In this document: piece after piece, positions 25,301 to 34,277 of the stretch
Numbering within the stretch: the first letter of the stretch is position 1
How the letters are laid out: each line of letters begins with the position of its first letter
NCBI RefSeq assembly: GCF_932526225.1
Contig: NC_064038.1
Span: forward strand, 9,547,070 to 9,611,069
Direction of reading: 5' to 3'
DNA length: 64,000 bases
From: Nematostella vectensis
Taxonomy: Eukaryota; Cnidaria; Anthozoa; Actiniaria; Edwardsiidae
Translations under genes and position numbers: made by a program
Notes under the pieces: generated by a model
What the model saw: the letters and a program-made list of their open reading frames with translations, nothing else
Told to the model about the DNA's origin: nothing
Database searches by the model: none

Positions 25301-28300
25301 TTGACTCCTGGCTTTTTTGGAGCTGAATTTGCAAAAAACAGACTGAAAACAGATACCTCCCCCCCTATTCTGAGTTTTATACAGCCTGTCAAAGTCAAAC
25401 ACAGCTGCACCTAGTCAGCGGTATCCAAGCTTTCCAACAGTGCTTTGCGGTCCCCACTTTTAATCCTTCGTCGTTGTGCTGAAGCCAGCACAAGTTGATG
25501 GTTGCTTGTATTTTTCATCAAAAATACAGCTATGAGCATATTAGGAGAGTGTCTCAGGACATCATGAAGTCTTTTGGGGCATAATTGAGTACTTTGCTTA
25601 TGGATATTTGCAAGCAAAGGTGGATTCATGATGATTTTTTTCTTGTTTGGCTTTGCCCGGATGAGAAAATAATTTTCTAATGAATCACCACAGCTCTCCT
25701 AAATGGTGTCTTTTCTGAAACCAAATTGATCCCAAAATTGTTTACACTGCTATTCTGGGTCTGTATGACCTGGAATTGATTTGTTTGGCTTCGGGGTGAA
25801 AAGACTTCTAAAAAACCATCTGACTTTGGGGAGAGGAGTGTTGACTTGGCCCTCCCCTTGTGAATTTTCCCCTGGATCTCCCAGAATGCTTTGCAATACG
25901 TAAAGATATTTTCGTGGTTGTACAATCCTTCAAGGAATGGACATTGTGTTTTGAGGCCAAGGAAATGTACCTGGAGGATCAGAATAAAGTATCTATTTGT
26001 GTCTTGAGCTGTGTTTGCTGATCTCTCTCCCTTGTGTGTTATTTTGAGCTTTTTATTGAGAGGGTGATTCTGCTATTCTCTCCTTGTTCGATTTGAGATT
26101 TGTCAAAGAACCTGTGCTATTATTTGGCTTAAGAGTAGATGCCAACACCTTGGTTGGATGCATATCTGCAAGAGCATTTATCCCTTAGACTGATGCCTGA
26201 GTATCTTCATCTTGTTGTGTTTATTTTGAATTTATGAATTTTTTGGGTTGTGGGTACTTCCCAAAGCCGGTACAGGCCGGGTTGAGGGGTCAATGTGTTA
26301 AGCGATAATCAAATAGTGCTTTGTCGTGACACTCAAAGTGAGTTGTCGTGACGCAAATTATTCAAAGTCGTGACCGAAAGGTGAGATTTTGTTAACGAAA
26401 ACCTTGAGTGGCCCTCATGGGCTTCCGTAGATAACGCAAAGACATTCAAATCCGCAGTAAAGTTTTTGAATGAATTGTACGATCAACCGGAAATTAGAGC
26501 GTATTGTGAGGAGAATCGAATCCAGTGGAGGTTCAATCTCGAGAGAGCTCCCTGGTGGGGAGGGTTCTTTGAGAGAAAGGTCGGACCGGTGAAGCGTTGT
26601 TTGAAGAAGGTGTTGGGCAATGCAAGGTTGAATTGTGACGAGATGCAGACGACTTTGGTAGAGTTGGAAGGGACTTTGAATTTGCGGCCATTGACGTATG
26701 GATATGATGAGGTCGGTGCAGAGATGCTGACACCGTCGCATTTGTTGTTCGGACGGAGATTGTTAAATTTGGCTGACGAGTTACGAGATGACGAGGACGA
26801 GGAAGTGAATGGGATGTTGAAAAGGTTCAGGTACCTAGCGAAGAAACTGAGACATTTTGAACAGGTGGTTCAAGGAATACCTGGTAGATTTGCGCGAGCA
26901 GCATAAGGTTGTGAGTAGTGGACGTAAGGTTGCAGAGGTCGGTGATGTTGTGTTGTTGTTTGATGAGACATTGAAGCGAAGTGAAATGTGCCGAGGGTGC
27001 GGGGGTAAGCAAGACTGTAGAGGGAATAGAGGTTCCTAACGAAAGGCCTAAACGCGCTACAGCGTTAGACGCGCAGTGGCGAACTCGTTCTATGATTGAA
27101 TCGTAGACGAGTCAAGGGGGGAGTGTGTCGGGGATTAAGAGTTTATTAGTTTTACGTGACGCAAGATAGCGTGAGGGAAATTACGTATGTTATTATTAGG
27201 TGTTATTGTCCTATCTTATCTGGAAATTAAGTAGTGATTTAATCTTGTGAACGTGAATAGCACGATGAATCGTAGCAAGAAAGGAATGTAAACTATTTAG
27301 TAAATATCCGTTTGTGGGTAGATGAAAGGAAGCGGTGTATTATCCATTGATTGTAAGGGCGTAAAATTGGGGTATAAATAGGGAGAACATTGTATAGTTT
27401 AGTTGTTGATCGTTTTGGATTGGATTGATCGAATTGATTGTAAAACGTTGATCGTTGAGAGTTGTATTGATTGTACGTAGCATGAAGACCAGAGTGAAGT
27501 TAGTTCCTTATTCGCAGTTCCTTTTTCGTCTGTTTCCTTATTCGCTCATTTCCTTATTCAAATCCGGGGGGGTACTTACATGATACCTTTTAATTCGAGT
27601 TGAAACAGTATTTAGGCATAACAGTTTATTCAGAACATGTCCAACAGCATTTTCGTCGGGTAAATTTCGATGCTTTAACGTGCTCGCTGCTAAGCGGAGC
27701 TGTGAACATGAGACTCTATCTGCTACAAAAGGTCAAATTACGAAATGCGTGCAATCGCTTTCACAAATGAATCTAGCAAAAGAGAGGAAATCTACCTCTC
27801 ATCTGATAAATGTATTTATATCTTGGGCTTTCTTTCCAAACGCATTAATATATTTAGAGGAAAAATATTCACGCTTTACGTGACTACGTACGCGTGTAGA
27901 AGGGATTTGACCTTGCTAACAAAACCACAATTTGACAGATAGTGCTTGTTGTCAATTAACACCTTGGCTACTACATAAGGCTCTGACAAAACAAATAGAT
28001 TAGTGCAGTGACACGAATAGGGGACTGCTCCTTATTCAAGTTAGTTTTCGCGAATAAGGAGATGGAATCTCCCAACGTCCGATTTCGTTTTACGACTTTA
28101 TCCGAATAAGGAATAGACTATGAAGAGGGTTGTCAGTGTTTTTTAAACATTTCTCGAAAAAGGAAATGGTATTTCATAACGCCTGATTTCGTTTTACCTA
28201 CTTATCCGAATAAGGAATAGACTAAAGAGAGGGTTCTTTAGTACTTTCTAAACATTTCTCGAATAAGGAAATTGTATTTTATAACGCCTGGTTTCGTTTT

Positions 28301-31300
28301 AACTACTTATCCGATTAAGGAATAGACTAAAGAGAGGGTTCTTAGTGTTTGCTCATCATTTCTCAATAAAGGAAATGAAATTTCATAACTCCCGATTCGC
28401 TTTTACGACTCCTTTCTAAAGAGTTCCCGAAAAAGGAAATGGTATTTTATAACGCCTGATTTCGTTTTAACTACTTATCCGAATAAGGAATAAACTATGA
28501 AGAGGATTGTCAGTGTTTGCTCATCATTTCTCAATAAAGGAAAGGAAATTTCATAACTCCCGATTTCGCTTTAACTACTCCTTTCGAAAGAGTTCTCGAA
28601 AAAGGAAATGGTATTCCATAACTCCCTATCTCGTTTTAACTACTTATCCTAATAAGGAATAGACTAAAAAGAGGGTCGTTAGTGTTTATTAAACATTTCT
28701 CGAATAAGGAAATGGTATTTCATAACGCCTGATTTCGTTTTACCTACTTATCCGAATAAGCAATAGACTAAAGAAAGGGTTCTTTAGTACTTTCTAAACA
28801 TTTCTCGAATAAGGAAATTGTATTTTATAACGCCTGGTTTCGTTTTAACTACTTATCCGATTAAGGAATAGACTAAAGAGAGGGTTCTTAGTGTTTGCTC
28901 ATCATTTCTCAATAAAGGAAATGAAATTTCATAACTCCCGATTCGCTTTTACGACTCCTTTCTAAAGAGTTCCCGAAAAATAGAATAGATAGTTAAAAAG
29001 AAATCAGGCGTTATGAAATACCATTTCCTTATTCGAGAAATGTTTAGAAAATACTAAAGAACCCTCTCTTTAGTCTATTGCTTATTCGGATAAGTCGTAA
29101 AACGAAATCAGGCGTTATGAAATACCATTTCCTTATTCGAGAAATGTTTAGAAAATACTAAAGAACCCTCTCTTTAGTCTATTCCTTATTCGGATAAGTA
29201 GGTAAAACGAAATCAGGCGTTATGAAATACCATTTCCTTATTCGAGAAATGTTTAGAAAATATAAAAAACCCGCTTTTTAGTCTATTCCTTATTCGGATA
29301 AGTAGTTAAAACTAGATCGGGAGTTTTGGAATACCATTTCCTTTTTCGAGAACTCTTTCGAAAGGAGTAGTTAAAGCGAAATCGGGAGTTATGAAATTTC
29401 CTTTCCTTTATTGAGAAATGATGAGCAAACACTGACAATCCTCTTCATAGTTTATTCCTTATTCGGATAAGTAGTTAAAACGAAATCAGGCGTTATAAAA
29501 TACCATTTCCTTATTCGAGAAATGTTTAGAAAGTACTAAAGAACCCTCTCTTTAGTCTATTCCTTAATCGGATAAGTAGTTAAAACGAAACCAGGCGTTA
29601 TAAAATACAATTTCCTTATTCGAGAAATGTTTAGAAAGTACTAAAGAACCCTCTCTTTAGTCTATTCCTTATTCGGATAAGTAGGTAAAACGAAATCAGG
29701 CGTTATGAAATACCATTTCCTTTTTCGAGAAATGTTTAAAAAACACTGACAACCCTCTTCATAGTCTATTCCTTATTCGGATAAAGTCGTAAAACGAAAT
29801 CGGACGTTGGGAGATTCCATCTCCTTATTCGCGAAAACTAACTTGAATAAGGAGCAGTCCCCTATTCGTGTCACTGCACTAATCTATTTGTTTTGTCAGA
29901 GCCTTATGTAGTAGCCAAGGTGTTAATTGACAACAAGCACTATCTGTCAAATTGTGGTTTTGTTAGCAAGGTCAAATCCCTTCTACACGCGTACGTAGTC
30001 ACGTAAAGCGTGAATATTTTTCCTCTAAATATATTAATGCGTTTGGAAAGAAAGCCCAAGATATAAATACATTTATCAGATGAGAGGTAGATTTCCTCTC
30101 TTTTGCTAGATTCATTTGTGAAAGCGATTGCACGCATTTCGTAATTTGACCTTTTGTAGCAGATAGAGTCTCATGTTCACAGCTCCGCTTAGCAGCGAGC
30201 ACGTTAAAGCATCGAAATTTACCCGACGAAAATGCTGTTGGACTTGTTCTGAATAAACTGTTATGCCTAAATACTGTTTCAACTCGAATTAAAAGGTATC
30301 ATGTAAGTACCCCCCCGGATTTGAATAAGGAAATGAGCGAATAAGGAAACAGACGAAAAAGGAACTGCGAATAAGGAACTAACTTCACTCTGGTAGCATG
30401 AAGTGCTAGTAAACCCAAACGCAAAAAAGTATCGAAGGAAATTGATTGCACGGGGGAACGAATTTCCAGTACAGTACAAGGCTTCAGTACGCGCTGGACA
30501 CTGACATTTCCAACATTTCGCCTAGTCCCTATCGTTCTGTTTGGATGTTAGGGGCTGGGAAGAGTCAAAACAACAAAGAGAGGGTTTCAGGGGACGACAA
30601 GTCAACCACACGAAACCACATTAAACCCCCTAAAAAAACCGAGACTAGGCTAAGATTTACAATCTGTCCAACAGGTGGATGTTGACGTTTCGTCGAGCTC
30701 GGACTCTTGTCGGATCTGTAGGGACAGCACCGCAGGCTGTGATGTCATCTCTCCCTGTCACTGCTCGGGGACCCTGGGTCGAGTCCACGTGCGGTGCCTT
30801 GAGGAGTGGCTCTCGGCGTCCAATAAAAACGAGTGTGAGATCTGCAAATACGAGTATCACCTCCAGAGAACACCGAAAACCTTCCGTCAGGTAAGCGTGG
30901 CTAAACGTGACGTCACAGAGAAAAGCCAGGCAGTCAGAGCGTGACACATGTATATCACGCGGGAAAGCGTGACTAAACGTAACGACAGGTAAGCGTGGCT
31001 AAACGTGACGTCACAGAGAAAAACCAGGAAGTCAGGGCGTGACACGTATATCACGCGGGAAAGCGTGACTAAACGTAACGACAAATAAGCGTGGCTAAAC
31101 GTGACGTCACAGAGAAAAGCCAGGCAGGCAGAGTGTGACACATGTATATCACGCAGGTAAGCGTGACTAAACGTAACGACACACGATATGTCAAGGAGGC
31201 AGAGCGTGACACGTGTACATCACACGGGAAAGCGTGACTAAACGTAACGACTCACGATATGCCAAGGAGGCAGAGCGTGACACGTGCACATCACGCAGGT

Positions 31301-33491
31301 AAGCGTGACTAAACGTAACGACACACGATATGCCAAGGAGGCAGAGCGTGACACGTGTACATCACACGGGAAAGCATGACTAAACGTAACGACTCACGAT
31401 ATGTCAAGGAGGCAGAGCGTGACACGTGCACATCACGCAGGTAAGCGTGACTAAACGTAACGACTCACGATATACCTAGGAGGCAGAGCGTGACACGTGC
31501 ACATCACGCAGGTAAGCGTGACTAAACGTAACGACTCACGATATCCCTAGGAGGCAGAGCGTGACACGTGCACATCACGCAGGTAAGCGTGACTAAACGT
31601 AACGACTCACGATATGCCTAGGAGGCAGAGCGTGACACGTGCACATCACGCAGGTAAGCGTGACTAAACGTAACGACTCACGATATCCCTAGGAGGCAGA
31701 GCGTGACACGTGCACATCACGCAGGTAAGCGTGACTAAACGTAACGACTCACGATATGCCTAGGAGGCAGAGCGTGACACGTGCACATCACGCAGGTAAG
31801 CGTGACTAAACGTAACGACTCACGATATGCCTAGGAGGCAGAGCGTGACACGTGCACATCACGCAGGTAAGCGTGACGAAACGTAACGACTCACGATATC
31901 CCTAGGAGGCAGAGCGTGACACGTGCACATCACGCAGGTAAGCGTGACTAAACGTAACGACTCACGATATGCCAAGGAGGCAGAGCGTGACACGTGCACA
32001 TCACGCAGGTAAGCGTGACTAAACGTAACGACACACGATATGCCAAGGAGGCAGAGCGTGACACGTGTACATCACACGGGAAAGCATGACTAAACGTAAC
32101 GACTCACGATATGTCAAGGAGGCAGAGCGTGACACGTGCACATCACGCAGGTAAGCGTGACTAAACGTAACGACTCACGATATCCCTAGGAGGCAGAGCG
32201 TGACACGTGCACATCACGCAGGTAAGCGTGACTAAACGTAACGACTCACGATATGCCAAGGAGGCAGAGCATGACACGTGCACATCACGCAGGTAAGCGT
32301 GACTAAACGTAACGACTCACGATATGCCAAGGAGGCAGAGCGTGACACATGCATAGGGTTCGAACCTGGCGCTTGGCACTAGGCTACCCGTGCGGTATTT
32401 TTTGCACATGCGCACACACCGCTTACGTCTTCGTCCCCTCGATGCATATTTTCTCAATGTGAAAGAGACATTTTTTATGCACGCATTTCTTCTGTTAGTT
32501 CTGGGGCAATTTTGTCTCCTCGACTGTGAAATAAAAGCGCGGTGATGTTGTCTTACTAATGAACTGTGAAATCTGATTACTTTTCGTCTAGTGGCTGAAG
32601 AATCCCCGTTCGCGCACAGAAAGACGCTACATCATCGGTGACTGCGCATGCTTCATCATCCTCACACCGCTGGTCATAGCAGCTACCTCACTGTGTGCGC
32701 AGGGCTCTTTTTATTACTTCTCCTTCGGCCAAAGCTGGATAGCGGCTGGTCTCATGGTGCTATGCTCGTTTCTGTGGTTCGTGTACTGCTTTTGGGTGAC
32801 TATAACATTTCGATTCCACCGTAAGACCTGGCGGCAGTGGCGAGCAAGGAACCAAACCGTAAGGCTGCTGCAGCACAACAGGCGTGGCTTGGATGAGGCA
32901 CCGCGGGCGCGGCTTCTGAGTGGAAGTATCGGAATGGGCATGGTACCCGGAGCGCGGAACGACCAAAGACGAGGGACTCTTTGTACAAATGGAAGCGTTG
33001 GAATAGAACTCTGCCCTCACGACGGAATGCGAATTTCAAGCGGAAGCGTTGGAACGCGAAATTCTTGTCGTTCTGTCAGTGGAAGTTTCGGAATGGACCC
33101 TGGAATGTTGCAATCAGTTATTGTTAGCCGAAACACCGGAATGGACTATGGAATGCAGCGATCAGTAGTTGTAAGTGGAAATGCTGGAATGGATTCCAGT
33201 AAGTTTATACTTCCGTTAAGTGAGGCAAATGAGAACAGCGGAATCGAGTTTGTGTTAATGCGGAGATTTACGCGCCGGAATGATGACGTAGAAGCTGGAG
33301 TGAGCGGGATTCAAGATTTGGATACCCGAAGAAACATCGAACGACTGGAATGGACTGAGAACTCGGTATTTGACGAAGGACAATCCGACACAGTTTCAAG
33401 TCCACAGGTCACCGAGATAATGACCGAAAGTGCTGGCATTGACGAGACTGGATCGTCGACCGAGGAATACATCCAAGAGACCTTTGTTTAG
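22324..33491 (+). CDS. MARCH2/3-like membrane RING-CH E3 ubiquitin ligase, 3 exons, 422 aa
   Basis: Exons 22324-22476, 30675-30890 and 32592-33491, all joined in phase 0 with GTGAGT, GTAAGC and AG borders. Exon 2 encodes a complete RING-CH (C4HC3) domain: SCRICR, SPCHCSGTLG, HVRCLEEW and CEIC. Exon 3 begins WLKNPRSRTERR, the join seen in vertebrate MARCH2/3 (WL..P.PRTE.R). It continues with two membrane helices (about residues 138-160 and 169-195) and FRFHRKTWRQWRARNQTVRL. The rest is a longer C-terminal tail with about six degenerate SGS.GM units, ending ETFV, a class I PDZ ligand like the tail of mammalian MARCH2. The role inferred from the family is ubiquitination of membrane proteins in endosomes or plasma membrane. 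Exon 1 is a weaker call: it has an ATG, a good donor and the right phase, but its 51 residues have no recognisable homology. Intron 1 is swollen by transposons. Confidence 0.85.
22675..22760 (+). repeat. Truncated 5' LTR of the BEL/Pao element
   Basis: 86 bp from TGTTGTATTGATTG to CGAATTTCCA, matching the last part of the 3' LTR. Because the GTACA duplication still abuts TGT, the missing front (about 340 bp) was probably lost by an internal deletion between TGT repeats rather than by truncation. It also lacks the 7-bp CATGAAG present in the 3' LTR. Confidence 0.7.
22768..22786 (+). other. Retroelement primer-binding site, tRNA-Tyr-like
   Basis: TGGTCCGATCGAGCCGGAT starts seven bases after the LTR remnant and six bases before the gag ATG. 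It resembles the complement of the 3' end of animal tRNA-Tyr (TGGTCC..CGAGCCGGAT), differing at about two positions. Confidence 0.65.
22793..23580 (+). pseudogene. BEL/Pao gag fragment, frameshifted
   Basis: Three successive frames: 22793-22933 (MATVASKKKTRAGHR onward), 22926-23440 and 23441-23580. The middle part carries the DUF1759-type Pao gag signature: LPKLRLKNFAGSVGEWQEFW, then FNYLRSLLVGPARRAVAG and LTAANYQSAIALLKRRYG. At least two frameshifts separate the pieces and the frame then runs into an inserted element at 23581. In an intact element this region encodes the structural capsid protein for retrotransposon particles. Not functional here. Confidence 0.85.
23581..26429. mobile_element. 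Fold-back DNA element with long terminal inverted repeats
   Basis: Left end TACGGAAGCCCATGAGGGCC and right end its exact complement. The arms are long: left 23581 to about 24180, right about 24750 to 26429 with an inserted element. They contain subrepeats of about 95 bp with landmarks TTTGCGCATTCGGCAAATCG and AAAGCACAAAGTTAAATATT. The flanks share only TA, consistent with a TA target duplication. The middle (about 24300-24750) shows no transposase. It interrupts the BEL/Pao element exactly where gag jumps to integrase. Confidence 0.8.
25297..26297. mobile_element. 1001-bp piggyBac-like non-autonomous element
   Basis: Flanked by TTAA on both sides (25293-25296 and 26298-26301), with ends CCCATTGACTCC and GGGGTCAATGTG forming short imperfect inverted repeats starting CCC. 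The intact left arm of the host fold-back element reads GATTATCGCTTAAAACATTG, showing that a single TTAA was the target. No transposase is visible; open frames (for example 25411-25629, -) have no recognised domain. TTAA targeting and CCC ends are typical of piggyBac elements. Confidence 0.8.
26430..27040 (+). pseudogene. BEL/Pao integrase C-terminal fragment
   Basis: From 26430 the + strand reads DNAKTFKSAVKFLNELYD, containing the second catalytic Asp of the DDE core. The glutamate follows in APWWGGFFERKVGPVKRCLK, then LTPSHLLFGRRL and a frameshift near 26865 into a WFKEYLVDLREQHK-like frame. The first Asp and the zinc-binding domain are absent, as is all of protease and reverse transcriptase. 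It ends before the polypurine tract at 27114. Family knowledge: retrotransposon integrase inserts the cDNA. This copy is inactive. Confidence 0.87.
27126..27487 (+). repeat. 3' LTR of the BEL/Pao element, first part
   Basis: Begins TGTCGGGGATTAAG directly after the purine tract AAGGGGGGAG and carries a TATA box (TATAAATA, 27373-27380) in GGGGTATAAATAGGGAG. It is interrupted at 27488 by another DNA element and resumes at 30404, ending CGAATTTCCA at 30468. Combined length is about 427 bp. Confidence 0.8.
27373..27380 (+). promoter_or_regulatory. TATA box of the LTR promoter
   Basis: TATAAATA in the 3' LTR. In an intact LTR this would drive transcription; here it lies in the MARCH intron on the gene's own strand. 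Confidence 0.5.
27488..30394. mobile_element. 2.9-kb fold-back element with 9-bp target duplication (MULE-like)
   Basis: Starts ACCAGAGTGAAGTTAGTTCC and ends with its exact complement. It is flanked by the direct repeat AGCATGAAG (27479-27487 and 30395-30403). The two arms (27488 to about 28985 and about 28990 to 30394) are nearly identical inverted copies: the same 67- and 65-residue open frames occur at 27680-27942 (+) and 29940-30202 (-). Inside each arm a unit of roughly 110-140 bp recurs, built around short CGAATAAGG/CCTTATTCG motifs. No transposase is seen. A 9-bp duplication with long inverted arms suggests a Mutator-like superfamily. Confidence 0.85.
30891..32350. repeat. 71-bp minisatellite in MARCH intron 2 carrying repeated splice donors
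   Basis: The array starts at the exon 2 splice donor (30890/30891). The first few units are longer variants with GTGGCTAAACGTGACGTCAC. About 16 more regular 71-bp units follow, with landmarks ACGCAGGTAAGCGTGACTAA, ACGTAACGACTCACGATATG and GGAGGCAGAGCGTGACACGT. Most units hold CAGGTAAG, a consensus 5' splice site, and a hairpin-capable GCGTGACACGTGCACATCAC segment with a CACGTG core. Confidence 0.93.
32345..32400 (-). repeat. tRNA-derived SINE remnant
   Basis: On the minus strand GGGTAGCCTAGTGCCAAGCG followed closely by GGTTCGAACC resembles A-box and B-box promoter parts of a tRNA-derived SINE. The spacing is too short for a tRNA gene, so it is a deleted SINE. Confidence 0.5.
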
Positions 33492-34277
33492 TGGAATTAG
33501 TTGTAAAGAGAACGGGGAACATTGACAATGAAAAAATATCTTAGGAGCGAGTGGGTATTTTGGCATTTATGTCGGGGACATATATTGGTGAAAATCGCGA
33601 AAGAAAAACGTGTTTGCAGGGAAAGTGACATATTGTTGTTTTCATTTTTACCACAACATGACCGGTATATTGAAACAAAGCCAACACACTGTCTTTTAGC
33701 GGCAGTTGAATTTCCTTTTAAAAAAGCCAGTCCCACAGTAATAGCCCACTATTACTGTCAGCCCACTGTACAGTCCCAGACTGACTGTACATTGTCTCTC
33801 GAGCCATTATCGAGTATCGCCACATGTCCTCACCAAAGAGATCGGTAGAACCTTTAACAGAATAAGATATATCGCGGTAGTTCAGAGTACAAATTTATTT
33901 AATTATCTAATCCTTTGATGTTAAAAAAGTTTTGCAGCTCTATCAAAAATTTCGTGTGGTCTAATACACACACGAGATATGTTTGTACGATGAATGCTAC
34001 TGTCTTGATTGTTTCTCAGAAACAATGTTTCTTAGAACTGGACAAGTTAAAATGTCAGATAGTGAATAAATCAAAGTAATTATTTATCGTTTTTCTCGAT
34101 AATGACAAAAAAAAAATAACAAGAACTTATTTTACTGAAATTTCGTTTAAAAAATACCTTAAAAAGGCTTATGTCGTTTTATACAAGTCCTTAAAGTATG
34201 AAATACCCATTGGTTTTCACTAGGCTATTTTTATAGTAAGCCCCATCTGCTTTACAAAAATCGCAACTGACAGTCGC
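33492..34277. other. Short intergenic interval between convergent MARCH and lamin genes
   Basis: Probable 3' UTRs of MARCH (+) and lamin (-). AT-rich with no further gene. A small internal repeat (CCCACTATTACTGTCAGCCC, then CTGTACAGTCCCAGACTGAC) lies at 33735-33785. Confidence 0.4.

Larger units (their letters stand above)
22675..30468 (+). mobile_element. BEL/Pao LTR retrotransposon, internally deleted, host to nested elements
   Basis: Bounded by a 5-bp target duplication GTACA (22670-22674 and 30469-30473), as usual for BEL/Pao. The 5' LTR remnant is 22675-22760; the 3' LTR is 27126-27487 plus 30404-30468, split by a DNA element. A tRNA-Tyr-like primer site follows the 5' LTR at 22768-22786, a gag fragment follows, and an integrase fragment precedes a polypurine tract (27114-27122). 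Protease, reverse transcriptase, RNase H and the front of integrase are missing, and the remaining frames are broken. It sits in MARCH intron 1, same strand as the gene. Confidence 0.85.

Noticed and set aside
25411-25925. Open frames in the piggyBac-like element as transposase
   Set aside because: Too short, without the DDD-type catalytic context; the element is only 1 kb and looks non-autonomous.
30446-30685. Open frame directly upstream of the MARCH RING exon as its 5' exon
   Set aside because: It is in a different frame from the RING-CH domain, starts inside the LTR, and a stop (TAA) precedes the RING frame; an acceptor at 30674 fits better.
30891-32350. Regular 71-bp repeats resembling a CRISPR array
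   Set aside because: The whole unit repeats, there are no unique spacers, and the array lies in an animal intron next to a splice donor.
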